DNA of 64,000 bases, from assembly GCA_030765045.1 (NCBI GenBank), contig CM060965.1:152128374-152192373 (forward strand), read 5' to 3'. A model generated the notes under the pieces. It was not told the origin of the DNA. It saw only the letters and a program-made list of their open reading frames with translations, and did not search any database. The translations under genes and the position numbers were made by a program. This document shows positions 1-10,967 of the stretch, in pieces (within the stretch, counting starts at the first letter, position 1; every line of letters starts with the position of its first letter). The DNA comes from Tenodera sinensis (lineage: Eukaryota; Arthropoda; Insecta; Mantodea; Mantidae).

Positions 1-2520
1 ATTAGGGAGGAAGCTGACAGAGTAATCCAGAAAATGTTAGCGGACGGAATAATAGAGCCGTCGGACTCATGTTATGTGAATCCAGTAGTATGGGTCCATA
101 AGAAAGGGGGAAAATTGAGGATGACCATCGACGCAAGGAAGATAAACACACATACCTTGCCGGATCACTACAGGCCTGAGGGGGTAGACCAACTAATATC
201 GAAATTGAAAGGAGGTCAACATTTCACAAGTCTCGACTTGACAGCATCGTTCTGGCAAATTCCTCTTCATCCAGATGTCAGGAAATATACCTGTTTCTTA
301 CACAAGGGAAAGGTATACCAATTTTCAAAATGTGCCTTTGGACTATCGACCAGTAGCAGTGCACTACTGAGGGCTCTAGACAAAGTTTTTGGAGATACCA
401 TCGAGACTTTTGTGACGCAATATGTAGACGACTTTCTAATATACAGTGAGAATCCCGAGTCGCACTTACATCACATAGATTATGTATTATCCAGGTTCCA
501 GGAAAGCAACATGACCCTAAATTTAGAAAAGTGTGAGTTTTTCGTCAAAGAAGCTGAATTTCTAGGCCACATCATAACACCTGATGGTATACAACCTAAT
601 CCGGAGAGGGTCAAGGCCATAGAGCATATACCACCCCCACGTAACTTAAAACAGTTGAGGAGGTTTCTGGGCATTTTACAGTACCAGTCGAAATTCGTGG
701 TCAACTACGCTAAGGAATTGGTACCCCTTAGAGCACTGTTGAAAAAAGATACTAAGTGGGAATGGAATGCTGAACACCAGGTGGCCTTTGAGAATATCAA
801 AGAACTTTTCAAGCACAGTATTCTCCTGGAACGACCGGATCCGAATTCACCTTTTCTGGTATACACTGATGCTAGTGCGCACTCATATGGTGCGATATTA
901 GCACAAGAAGATGCAGATGGCAACAAACATGTGATTGCCACAGCTTCTAGGTTTTTAAATAAAATAGAAGCCAATGCCTGCATAACCGAACTGGAAATAG
1001 GTGCAATCCATTTTGCGTTGCAGAAGTTCAGACAATATATATATCTTTATAAAATAATTATATATACAGATCACGTAAGCCTGTCCTTCATTCAAAAATG
1101 CAAGCTGACCAACTCCAAAATCTCAAGGTACATACATGAGATCATGTCATACGACATAGAGGTCAAACATATCCCGGGGAAGGAGAACATCTTCAGTGAC
1201 TTATTGTCGAGATTGAGGTCGGAGAGTCACATACCCGAGACGGTATACAGTCCGCACCATGAGATCAAAATTATGCAGATAAGTAGCAAAGAAAACAACG
1301 AGATCTTGCAAGACTTCAAGAACATAGCAAAGCTACAACAAGAAGACCCTGAATTGAAGAGGCTATTCGACAAGGCTCCAGACATAATACCAAGATTGGA
1401 TGCCAAGATAGGCAAATTTAGGAACATCCTATTTAAACTGCATGGTCGCGACGTAAGGAAATGGAAAATGATGGTACCAAATTCCTTACAGGACAGGGTC
1501 ATTTTGGCATTCCACCACTCAATGCTTCACTCCGGTACTGAGAGGACAATGCTTGCCATCGAGGAAGTATTGTACATTAAACATCTCGGCAAGAAGGTCA
1601 GGAAGTTAATTTCCTCATGCGACCTATGCCAAAAGGCCAAGCCAATTAATGTAAAGTACGATGTCATCCCACAATCCATCGTGAGGAACGAGAAAAATGC
1701 ATTGGTGTGTATTGACGAGCATGGAGAATTGCCAAGGGGTAAAGATGGAAACAGATACATATTTGTCATGTTTGATGTTTTTACAAAATTCACCAAAATA
1801 TACCCCATTAAGAACATCAAAAGCAGAACATGCCTAGATAAAATCGTCAAGGACTACATCCCAAAATATGGGAGAATAAAATGTATCCTATCGGACAATG
1901 CGACCATGCATAAGAGCAAGTTGTTTCAGAACACCTTAGAAACATTAGGAGTAAAATTGTACTATTCCTCAGCATATTACCCCCAGGGAAACCCGACCGA
2001 GAGAATCATGAGGGATATTAGTATTTATTTTCGTTTGCTCTGCCACAGAGACCACACTTCCTGGACGGAAAAATGCGGATATATAGAGGAGGTGATTAAC
2101 CATTCGGTGAACCCCACGACCAAGTTCGCACCTATCGAGCTAATGACCAACACGAAACCAAGAAAATTAGCAATTGACATTGACACTACCATGGCTGCCC
2201 AAAGAGAATTATCAGAGAAAGAAAAATGTCAATTGGCATTCAGAAGATTACAGCAGAAGGCTGAAAAAGGGAGGAACAAGGTGAAAAGATTCGTCAGGAA
2301 ATGGTCCCCACAAATTGGAGAAAAGGTGCTCTTAAAAAGCCACAAAGCATCCAAGGCATCTGAAAAAAGATCTGGAAAGATGGAGCTATTGTATACTGGA
2401 CCACTGGTCATAACAAAACAGCTGGGTGACCACACATATGAGCTACAGAATACAAATGGCAAGTTGGTAGGAAGATACCATAAAAACAAATTGAAGCCAT
2501 ACAAAGAAAGGACCAAATAG
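1..2520 (+). CDS. Gypsy pol: reverse transcriptase, RNase H, integrase (5' partial)
   Basis: The frame is open from base 1; the first internal ATG is at 34 and the stop is at 2518-2520, so the true start lies upstream. Visible in order: RT with SLDLTASFWQIPL and the catalytic YVDDFLIYS motif (about codons 141-149), the GHIITPDG segment, RNase H with YTDAS, the ELEIGAIHFAL glutamate, YTDH and HIPGKEN, then an integrase zinc-binding HHCC motif (H..H then CDLCQ), and a DDE core with CIDEHGE, LSDNA and GNPTERIMR. The C-terminus is basic and ends like Gypsy integrases, without a clear chromodomain. No stop or frameshift is visible over about 840 codons. It would copy element RNA and insert the cDNA. 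The protease and gag would lie upstream of the window. Confidence 0.95.
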   Translation: MREEADRVIQKMLADGIIEPSDSCYVNPVVWVHKKGGKLRMTIDARKINTHTLPDHYRPEGVDQLISKLKGGQHFTSLDLTASFWQIPLHPDVRKYTCFLHKGKVYQFSKCAFGLSTSSSALLRALDKVFGDTIETFVTQYVDDFLIYSENPESHLHHIDYVLSRFQESNMTLNLEKCEFFVKEAEFLGHIITPDGIQPNPERVKAIEHIPPPRNLKQLRRFLGILQYQSKFVVNYAKELVPLRALLKKDTKWEWNAEHQVAFENIKELFKHSILLERPDPNSPFLVYTDASAHSYGAILAQEDADGNKHVIATASRFLNKIEANACITELEIGAIHFALQKFRQYIYLYKIIIYTDHVSLSFIQKCKLTNSKISRYIHEIMSYDIEVKHIPGKENIFSDLLSRLRSESHIPETVYSPHHEIKIMQISSKENNEILQDFKNIAKLQQEDPELKRLFDKAPDIIPRLDAKIGKFRNILFKLHGRDVRKWKMMVPNSLQDRVILAFHHSMLHSGTERTMLAIEEVLYIKHLGKKVRKLISSCDLCQKAKPINVKYDVIPQSIVRNEKNALVCIDEHGELPRGKDGNRYIFVMFDVFTKFTKIYPIKNIKSRTCLDKIVKDYIPKYGRIKCILSDNATMHKSKLFQNTLETLGVKLYYSSAYYPQGNPTERIMRDISIYFRLLCHRDHTSWTEKCGYIEEVINHSVNPTTKFAPIELMTNTKPRKLAIDIDTTMAAQRELSEKEKCQLAFRRLQQKAEKGRNKVKRFVRKWSPQIGEKVLLKSHKASKASEKRSGKMELLYTGPLVITKQLGDHTYELQNTNGKLVGRYHKNKLKPYKERTK

Positions 2521-3961
2521 CCTTTGTCAACAAATGTGTAAGGCAGGAATAATAGAGATGAAAGAAGATAACAATTTTTGATGGGTTACTTATAGGAAAT
2601 TATGTTCAGAATAGGATTACAACAGGGAAGAAAATCAACATAGTCATTGGCTATATCGACCACAAAGAGCATTGTCAACAAAGACAGATGAGAACACTGA
2701 TTGTCATTAAATAAATGAATCATAGCGACGGAAGATAATATGTTTTTGACATAAGGATGTCAGGGACAAAAATAAAAATGAATCAATTATGATGAAAAAG
2801 ATATAATATTTCGACACAAAGATGTCGAGAGTAAATTGAGAAGAAAAATAATACAATTACAGAATAATTGTAAGTATAGAAGTTTTCTCTTATAAAAATA
2901 AGAGACAAAGAAATGACAATTAGTGAAGTGAGGAAAACCATAACCAGAAAAACAATGCCCATGAATTGAGATGAATATAGCCAATGCCTAACTCGAAGAA
3001 ATGTTGAACCAAAACAACGATGAATAATAACCCAATTAAGAAAATTAGTATCATATGTAACATCAGAGTTTAAGAACCGACTCAATAACCTGCCTATACA
3101 TGAGCTTATAAGACAAAGAAGGCAAAGAACTGAATAAAATATTGCCATAAATAAGATCATAATCATTAGCTCAAAATTTGTATCCTGTTTTTCTCTCCTC
3201 ATAGCAAAGAATACAAGTCAAAAACCACATGAAACACTTAAATTATATTTGTGTCAATGTCAAATGTACAATAACTGAGTATGTGTTGTATAAGAACTGA
3301 ATATGTGTTGTACAATAACTGAATATGTATTGTATGATAACTGGATATATTGTGTAATAACTGAATATGTTGAATAATAACTAAATGTGTTATGCAAAAA
3401 CTGAATGTGTATTGTGTAATAACTGAATATGTATTGCATAATAACAGAACATATGTGATGTGATAGCAGGATATATTGTGCAATAACTGAATATGTATTG
3501 TATGATAACTGGATATATTGTGTAATAACTGAATATGTTGAGTAATAATCAAATGTGTTGTACAATAACTGAATATGTATTGTATAATGACAGAAGGTGT
3601 GTTGTATAATAACAACATATATGGTATGATAGCAGGATATATTGTACAATGACTGAATATGCATTGCATAATAATTAGACATATTGTGTAATAACTAAAT
3701 GTGTTGTACAATAACTGGATATGTATTGTATAATAACCGAATACATTGTGTAGTAACCAAATATGTGAAACTTATAAAGACATGTTGTATTATATCAAAA
3801 CGAAGGACAAAGACAAACAGTGAAGAAGACTGTAAAAAAAAAAAAAAAAAAAAAAAAAATATTGTACAAAGTGATTGAATCATAGAAGTAGGGAGAAGTA
3901 TTGTATTGTGTTTCAAGATTGTAAATAAGGTGACAATTTGAAAAACAAAACAAGGGGCATA
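2521..3961 (+). other. Gypsy copy 1 long 3' untranslated region
   Basis: About 1.4 kb separates the pol stop from the LTR. I see no conserved coding frame on either strand. The first 700 bp is AT-rich single-copy sequence, also present at about 22150-22860 in the second copy. Open frames here on the minus strand are accidental. Confidence 0.75.
3238..3770 (+). repeat. Degenerate ~22-25 bp tandem repeats in Gypsy 3' UTR
   Basis: Variants of a unit reading like ataactgaatatgtattgt recur about 23 times with slightly variable spacing. The same array is present inverted at about 21590-22140 in the second copy, so it is a fixed part of the element. Because stops are rare in this motif, several frames stay open and give false ORFs. 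Confidence 0.85.
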
Positions 3962-4522
3962 TGAGACAGAATATTGACTAATAGAAAATTGTTCATGTAA
4001 ATATTTTTATAAGAGTATGTAAATTTTTAATTTATATAATTTGGGTGTATTAGGGACTTATTTCTTTTAATATTCAATATCCAATGTCTTGCCGTCACTT
4101 TGAGTTCGACCAATGAGAACTGTTGCGCGGATGAATACATAAGAATGGCGGTGTTGCGTCATAGGGACGCCAAAGGACTAGTTTATCATTAGCGTCTGTG
4201 ACTTCAAAGTGTAAAGACGTATAATTGTTGATGGCGTGTGAAAATGTGAATTACACAAACTTCTAGCCAGCATGGACGCTATCCAATTTAAAAGTTATTA
4301 ACCAACTGGAAAAGTGATGTAAAGTGTATATAAAACGAATAAATGTGTTTATAATAAAAGTACGTTGATTTATGCATTCCATTCCACGACCACATCCCCT
4401 GCAGATAGGAATCGCGTCTGCTCCAACAAACTTTACACCTTTTAGCAAAAACAGTGCTCCATTTGCTACCATATTCACGCTAATATGAGTTAACCATCTT
4501 TTAAAGAAACCCCCGCCACAGT
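3962..4522 (+). repeat. 3' LTR of Gypsy copy 1
   Basis: 561 bp beginning TGAGACAG and ending cccccgccaCA, so the TG...CA termini are kept. It is the diverged inverse counterpart of the 562-bp LTRs at 20811-21372 and 25482-26043. The matching 5' LTR lies before the window. Confidence 0.9.
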
Positions 4523-5282
4523 TTAATGCAGCTATGAGACTCTAAATACTTTTCATCAAATTTCTCGACGTGCCTCAGGGCGTGGTATAGGTCTACGTCT
4601 TACAAGGATGATTAAATTTCCTTTTTATATTTTTAATATACTTATTTATTGTTCCTTTACGTCACAAACAATAATACAAATATTCTGGATTGGCGTCCTT
4701 TGTCTCAAGCCCTGCGGGGTTCACTCTAGCCGAACACGGACTACGTAATTTTGCGAGTTCGTAATCTTCTTCTATTTTTTTGATGCAGCCTTACTAATTA
4801 TATATTAGTTCTCTGCATTGTTACTCCTGTTAACTTTTAAAACACAATGTTCTTCCAATAAACACTATATGTCGATAACTTTTCAAATTATTCGCGGACT
4901 TTGCGATTTCCACATGACGCCAATCCCGATAACACATGAACAAGCTAAAACAATTGAAGATCTCTATCATTGCCCACTAGGACAATGATTCACAATTTTA
5001 GGGGGCTTTTTCTACCACCACTATAAACACAAATTTTAACTATTTTAGGAGGCTTCTTCTAAACAATATCGCCTCAAGGTAAAGGAATTTATGCGACCAC
5101 ATGCTGTCGTACTGCATATTTCGTCATCACCACTTGCGCCACCATTATTGTTGTATTTTTTGTGAAATACAATGTTATGTGATTTTATTTTCTCTTTTAT
5201 CGTGAAACATACTGAAACTTGTGTAGTTTTAGTAGTTGTAAACCTTCATTGACCTAGGAATATCTTTAAGTGAAATATTATT
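4523..5282. other. No recognised feature
   Basis: AT-rich sequence between the Gypsy LTR and the first SINE sequence. I see no supported ORF, RNA gene or clear repeat. Confidence 0.5.
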
Positions 5283-5868
5283 TACCTAAAGAGGTGGAAT
5301 CAGGGCTGAAAAATTCAATGCCATTGCCGGGAATTGAACCATGGATCTTCCACTTGTCGAGCAGCTGCTTTAACCACTAAGCTACCATGGCCAACTTGCC
5401 AGTACTGCATTAAATTCACCAGCTGAGTCGTACTTTTTCCCGGTTAGACCACAAGGGAATCTCACATCAGAGATAAATACGCCAAGGGCAACCAATTGTA
5501 AGTACTTTATGTCCTGGGTTTAAACCTTTAGATGGTAATTATTATTTATCTATGCCAACAAGCTTACTGCTGGTGTTTTTAAACATGTGTGTGGGCAATG
5601 TTTAAGAGGTGGAATCAGGACTGAAAAATTCAATGCCATAGCTGGTACGAATCAGCTGGCGAATTTAATGTCATACTGGCAAGTTGGCCATGGTAGCTTA
5701 GAGGTTAAAGCAGCCGCTCGATAAGCGGAAGATCCATGGTTCAAATCCCAGCTATGGCATTGAATTTTTCAGTCCTGATTTTACCTCTTAAACATTGCCC
5801 ACACATGCCTTGTGTGTTTAAAAACACAGCAATAAGCTTGTTCGCATAAGTAAATAATAATTACCTTT
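5283..5868 (+). mobile_element. tRNA-derived SINE-A composite (diverged subfamily)
   Basis: The block starts with aagaggtggaatcagg, the usual SINE-A 5' end, followed by an antisense tRNA-like segment (about 5325-5395). A spacer, an inverted tail (about 5535-5600) and a sense tRNA-like unit (about 5690-5755; B box ggttcaaatcc) follow. It ends in the family tail cataagtaaataataatta. Target duplications are unclear. It differs from the other SINE-A copies at many sites, so it is an older subfamily or a double insertion. Confidence 0.75.
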
Positions 5869-6755
5869 TTTCTCATATGCCATTGCCTGTGTTACTACAT
5901 GTTCTTATCAGTTGAATTTTTATGATTTCTTGTAAAACTACTGTATCAGTATGTTGCTGGAACTGTAAATCATTACTTAGTAGCTGTTGGACCTTCAGGA
6001 ATGGCTTGCATTAAATATTTACTTCTTGTGACAATGTATAAATCACCAAGATAATTATAAAATAAAGTACTATATGTGAAATATGAAATCAAAGTCATAA
6101 GAAGGCATTGTTACAGAGGACCATAGCCTAATGATGTTGCCATAGTAACGTATAAGATAATTTTCCAAACTCTCTTGGACAGATGTGTTCAAGGAAGTTA
6201 GACTTTCTCAGCAGTGCTCTGGGAAATTGGAAAATATATAAATTCGGACTTAGAAACAGAATGAAATAGTAAAGAAAGTATTGTAATAATATAACGACGT
6301 GGTAATTGTTATGTTTACAGAGATGTAAATAAATAATTTAACACAAATTTAAATGGAGTTCAGTGGATGCTTTATTCCATAATTACGACCCGAGATAAGA
6401 AAAGAGTTCTCATTGCTCTACCTACTGATTGCTGAGGCATACATTGAGATCTTGCATTGAGGCGAGAAAAGACGTCTGAATATTTAAAGAAGAATCCTTT
6501 TTAAAGGAAATCACTCCAAACCTATAATGATATTCGATCCAATAGCGTTTTAGATCAGTCTTGCAACTCATTTCAAAGGCAAATGAACACTTTAGTGCTA
6601 ACAAAACCTATAAGTGCATTCTTGCAGCCCAGCTCTAGTGCACTGAAGTTGGAAAAAATAAGGTTCTCTAGAAACTAAGACTCAATGGTCGAGAAAGATA
6701 ATAAAAAGCATCAATAGATAAATATTTATTGCAATGTTTATAGAAATTCACTGGC
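5869..6755. other. No recognised feature
   Basis: AT-rich DNA with no convincing coding frame. The small minus-strand open frame at 6422-6604 has no recognisable motif and I do not call it. Confidence 0.45.
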
Positions 6756-7715
6756 TACATCTCAACAGTCACCACCATTATTAAGGCATTTGTTGTACCA
6801 GTGCATCGTTTGTATGTGCATGTAATACGAGACTGCTACAAATGTCTGGAAACATAAGGTCACTGCTATCTGTACTTCAGTGCTATCTTTAAGATGTTTT
6901 CCTGCCAGAAAATGTTTCATGAGATGCAAGTCACTTGGCCTGAGGTTGGGGCTGTATGGTGGATAATAAAGAATCTATCTAAACTGAAGCAACAGATCCC
7001 ATGTGGAATGGGCTTTATGAGATTGTACAAAAACGTAATGCCTGTCTTCAGTATTCCGTGTCTCTTGTTCTGAATTGCTCTCCTCAGATTTAATGAAGTT
7101 TGACACTGCATAGATCCCAGAAAACTGCACATGATTTTTTTGGCAGATGTCTGCTTGAACTTGGGGTCTTCGCAGGTGGTCTACTATCCTGCCATTGCAT
7201 GGATGCATTGTTTCTGGTGTGGCATTTGACACCCATGTTTCATCCCCAGTGACAGCATGTTCAAGACACTCGTCACCTTACTTTATGTGCCACTGGAGGA
7301 TGTCAATGCTGTGGTCATACGTTTATGTATTAATCTGTCAGTTGCTGTGGCCCTATCTTGAGCACACTTTTCAAAACGCAAGCCATGGTGCACCAGTCAG
7401 TGAGACATCTGGAGAAATTGACCAGAGTTTTCTGAAATTGTAATGTGTCAGTTCTGCAAACTGCTACTTCTGCTTTCTACTTACTTTCCGTTAATTTTGG
7501 CATCCCCAGGCATGGTCTTGCTCATTTGTTTGGTCTTCAGTGTATTATCTGCATTACCGTCTGTCACTATAATGTCATACACATGGTACAAATTGGTGGT
7601 GGATCTCTGCTGGAGAATGCTTCTGAGAGTGCAGAAGTCTAATAATTTTATGAAGCTCACATTAAGTAGGAGACAATATCAGTGCAGCCATTTTCTCCTA
7701 GTGTTGTGCAATAAC
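6756..7715 (-). pseudogene. mariner-type transposase pseudogene
   Basis: Read on the minus strand, translation in shifting frames gives an N-terminal helix-turn-helix-like start (MAALISSPTKCELHKIIRLL and HSPAEIHHQICTMY). It continues with TGDETWVSNATPE around the first catalytic aspartate. A C-terminal part follows in which the usual YSPDLAPSD block is decayed to IHHTAPTSGQ. The tail ends in a decayed ALVQQMP segment. Several frameshifts and stops break it, so it is dead. No clear terminal inverted repeats or TA duplications were found. Confidence 0.7.
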
Positions 7716-8065
7716 TACTGTTATCAAAAGAGTGAAACTGCACTGGATTATTCCCATACACCGCTTCTCAACTGCTACGTATCATTCGTGTCTGACTACT
7801 CATGCCGTATCTGGACACAAACAGGACTTAGTTTCTGGATGCACCTTCTATTACTTTTCAGAAGTAGATCTGACCATTTCATTTCCAAACTCTACTAAGT
7901 TCCAAACAACCACTCCAAAATAAAGGTCACGTACATTCACAATATTTGCACATGGTCTTAACAACTAATGCTCAAACAACTAAATTGAACTGTGTGCATT
8001 TTAGTAAAATTTTGAGTTTAAGTACTTTTACTTTCCTTTCTGGATTATGTTTATTATTGAATTAA

Positions 8066-10412
8066 TCCTTTGTGATCGTATGTCGATATATGATCGACAT
8101 AACTGTAATGCCTGTACAGTCGTATGTCTACATATGATCAACAGCAAAGCTCTTCACATTTTCTCGTCTTCGTTACAAGAAGTAACGCTTCTGGCACCAT
8201 GTTACAGGCATCATAGTGTTCGGGGAAGCTTTACCCAGCCTATATTGCCATCTGTACGGAAATTCTTTTAACTATTTCAACATGCAGAGGAAATGTTTTT
8301 ATCGGGGATGCACAGTATTTTGTAATGGTTTCGAGCGTGTATAAACCAGGTCCTTCTGGGATTAGGAAACAAAAATTTGATGTGTTGTGCAATGAAGATG
8401 TGGAAGAATTAAGGTTAATGATTCAATCTGAGTTGGATGCAGTGAGTGATGATGACAATGAATTTGAAGAGGAGAATGATGTGGAACTATCCAGTGCTGA
8501 GGAGTCCGTAAGTGAGAATGAAAGCTACACAAATGCTGCAAATGTGGCGTGTTCTGATACATGGAAATTGATAGGCAAAACTGACCAGAAGCCCAAAGAA
8601 TATACCTTTTCCTAGAACGTAGGTCCAAAACTGAATGTTGCCTTTGATGCTGAGCCAATTGAATACTTTAGTTTATTTTTTACTGATGAGCTAATATCAC
8701 AAATTGCTAAGGAAACAAATAGATATGTGAGAGAAAAAATTGCCAAGTTACAATTGTCCCCACGCTCTATTTGGAAAACTTTGGCTGATGTGTTTGTAGT
8801 AGAAATGAAAGGGTTTTTGGGGATAATATTGAACATGGGGCTTGTTTCACTTCGGGAACTAAAGGATTACTGGTCCACTGATAGGACAACTCAAATAAAC
8901 TTTTTCCGTGATGTTATGCCTCAGGATAGATTTTTGCAGATTTTTTGGATGCTACATGTAGGGGATGATTCACAGAATATCACTGCTCCATCCCTTGGAA
9001 GAACCAAAAAGGTTCATGGTGTAATTGAATTTCTGGAAAAAAAAACTCAAGAACACTTTTTACCAGGCAAAAATATTGCCGTAGATGAATCAACTGTGGC
9101 ATTCAAGGGTAAAATAAATTTTAAAACGTACAACCCTAACAAAACCCACAAAATGGGGTATCAGGATTTTTGTTTTGGCAGATAGCGATACTGGCTATAT
9201 TCACAGTCTTATTCCCTACTATGGAAAGTACACATGGAAAATTTGTAATTTATCGTATCCTGAAAAGCAATTCAGTACAAGAATTGTACTGTCTCTGATA
9301 GATCGCCTTGGACTTTGTGCTTTTGGAGTTAGTGGCTATCATTTATTTACAGATCGCTACTATAGTAGTATAGATTTAGCACAGGAGTTAGACAGGCATG
9401 AATGCCACACCACAGGCGCTATAATTGCTGGTAGGTTAGGCAACCCAAAACCTGTGAAGCAAGGGGTTTTGAAAAAACTAAAATGTGGTGAAACCAGTTC
9501 TTACTGAAATGGCAATGTGTTGGTTATGGGATGGAAAGGCAAAAGGGTGCTTGGTGATTCCTACATTTCATGATACTTCTACTCAGAAAACTACAACAAT
9601 ATTGAAGGGAGGATCAAGAAAAGATGTAGAAAAGCCGCTCTGCTTGATTATACCAAACACATGGGAGGCCTGGATCGCAATGACCATTATTGTGCAACAT
9701 GCTTCTATGCAAAAATCGTTGAAGTGGTGGCGCAAATTATTTTTCTGGTGTCTGGAAGTAGCAACAGTAAAGTTGTACATTTTCCTAGGCAAGCACTCAT
9801 CCCTTATCCCATGTAAAATACAGGTCACTTGTCGAGTCTGGTGAAAGGTATAAACAACCTAAGGTCAAGGTTATACCCTAGTACGACAGAGAGAGGAAAG
9901 GCTAAACAATGCACCACATTTTATATACCACTTTGAGGGGGGAAAAAACAGACTGTTTTGTCTGCAGCAATCGAAAAGTCAAGGGGCAACTGCAACACGT
10001 GTGCAAATAAACTAGGTAATTATCCTATGGCATGAGAAGTGTGTGATGTGTATATGTGTACATAGTATTCGTGTGTCCGTTTACATTTTATATACATTAC
10101 TATTTGTGGTTGAAAGCTATTTCATTGGTATGTGTTTTTTATGACATGGATACGTTATCTTTGTCTAAAGTGTACGAACTTAAAACAATTAAATCCCCAT
10201 ATTAGTGGACAGGATAAACCGCACAAACTGTTCCAGTGCATCAACAATTCTCGGTTTAGCTCAGCTACGTTTGATAATCATCAGCAGTGTAAGTACAGTA
10301 ACATAGGCCACCTTTGCATGAAGTTTTGCTCCCATTTGCGTAGCTCTAGCAGCAAATTTAAAGCTCCGTCCAGGCTGCGGAAATTTGTTTCCAGGATTAC
10401 GACCAGAAAGGG
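8066..10412 (+). mobile_element. piggyBac-like element A, TTAA-flanked
   Basis: 2347 bp bounded by TTAA at 8062-8065 and 10413-10416. The ends form an imperfect inverted repeat: left tcctttgtgatcgta, right (reversed) ccctttctggtcgta. TTAA target duplication with ends of this type is the hallmark of piggyBac. The interior carries a broken transposase. Beyond the decayed coding part, the last ~380 bp looks non-coding. Confidence 0.9.
8325..10035 (+). pseudogene. piggyBac-like transposase pseudogene (element A)
   Basis: The coding frame starts at 8325 with an acidic N-terminal region, breaks at a stop near 8613, resumes to about 9184 (WSTDRTTQINFFRDVM, then IAVDEST with the first catalytic Asp), shifts frame to 9178-9507 (FTDRYYSSIDLAQ, second Asp), then shifts again with MGGLDRNDHY near 9660 (third Asp). 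A C-terminal cysteine-rich remnant (CFVCSNRKVKG near 9956) is the family's usual zinc finger. All three DDD aspartates are recognisable but at least three breaks make it non-functional. Confidence 0.9.
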
Positions 10413-10858
10413 TTAACATGTCTCTTTTCATTATCTAGGAATGATTTAAAAAGAAATAACTGTCTTCTATGCATTTGAGTTATTGCAATCAACATGAATG
10501 CTTACGCTATGTGATTTTCACTTTAGGAACAAAAGAGTCATTTGATGACATTCTTGATTACTGTAGTAAATTCCAGAAATTTTACAGTAAAGAGTAAAAG
10601 AAATCTGAAAGCCAGTGTTAATCAAAGTACATATGAATTAAGGTATTTGTCTCTTTGTGATGCCCTATTATTTTATGATATGCCTTGTATTTTTACTTGA
10701 AGCAATTTGTATTCATTTTATTAAAGCAAAATATGTAAGTCTGTTCAAGTACAAATGTTTGTGCATTGCAGGAACACAATTTGTGCTCTCAGGTTTACCA
10801 TAAAATAAATTATAATTGAAAATCATTAAATTACAAATAGAATGTTTTTTTTCCACAG
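10413..10858. other. Sequence upstream of LENG8 exon 1
   Basis: AT-rich, with a pyrimidine-rich run ending in the acceptor ttccacag before 10859. This is probably intron. Nothing else is supported. Confidence 0.5.
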
Positions 10859-10967
10859 GGAATGGGTTTTAACACCAACATGCAGGGTGCAAATGGTCCC
10901 AACAATTCAAATAGTCCACAGATGCAGGGCATGACACACATGATGCCTAATAAACCTTTTCCATCAG
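10859..10967 (+). CDS. LENG8: LENG8 exon 1 of those seen (Asn/Met/Gln-rich)
   Basis: Acceptor ttccacag, donor CAG|gtaaag. It encodes GMGFNTNMQGANGPNNSN and a Met-rich stretch ending MMPNKPFPS. It enters in phase 0 and leaves in phase 1, matching exon 2. Low complexity makes homology weak by itself; phase and order support it. Confidence 0.8.

Larger units (their letters stand above)
1..4522 (+). mobile_element. Ty3/Gypsy LTR retrotransposon, copy 1 (5' part outside window)
   Basis: This is the 3' portion of a Metaviridae-type LTR retrotransposon. The window opens inside the reverse transcriptase. The order is pol (to 2520), a long AT-rich 3' untranslated stretch with short degenerate repeats, an A-run near 3835, a weak purine-rich tract (acaaggggcat) just before the LTR, and the 3' LTR at 3962-4522. 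The region after pol matches, in inverse orientation, the copy at 20811-26043, so the two belong to one family. Its LTR differs from that copy's LTRs at many bases, so this is a different, more diverged insertion. Confidence 0.93.

Noticed and set aside
3238..3711. Tyr/His/Ile-rich 157- and 140-codon open frames (also 21590-22146)
   Set aside because: They arise from stop-poor degenerate repeats in the Gypsy 3' UTR, antisense to the element.
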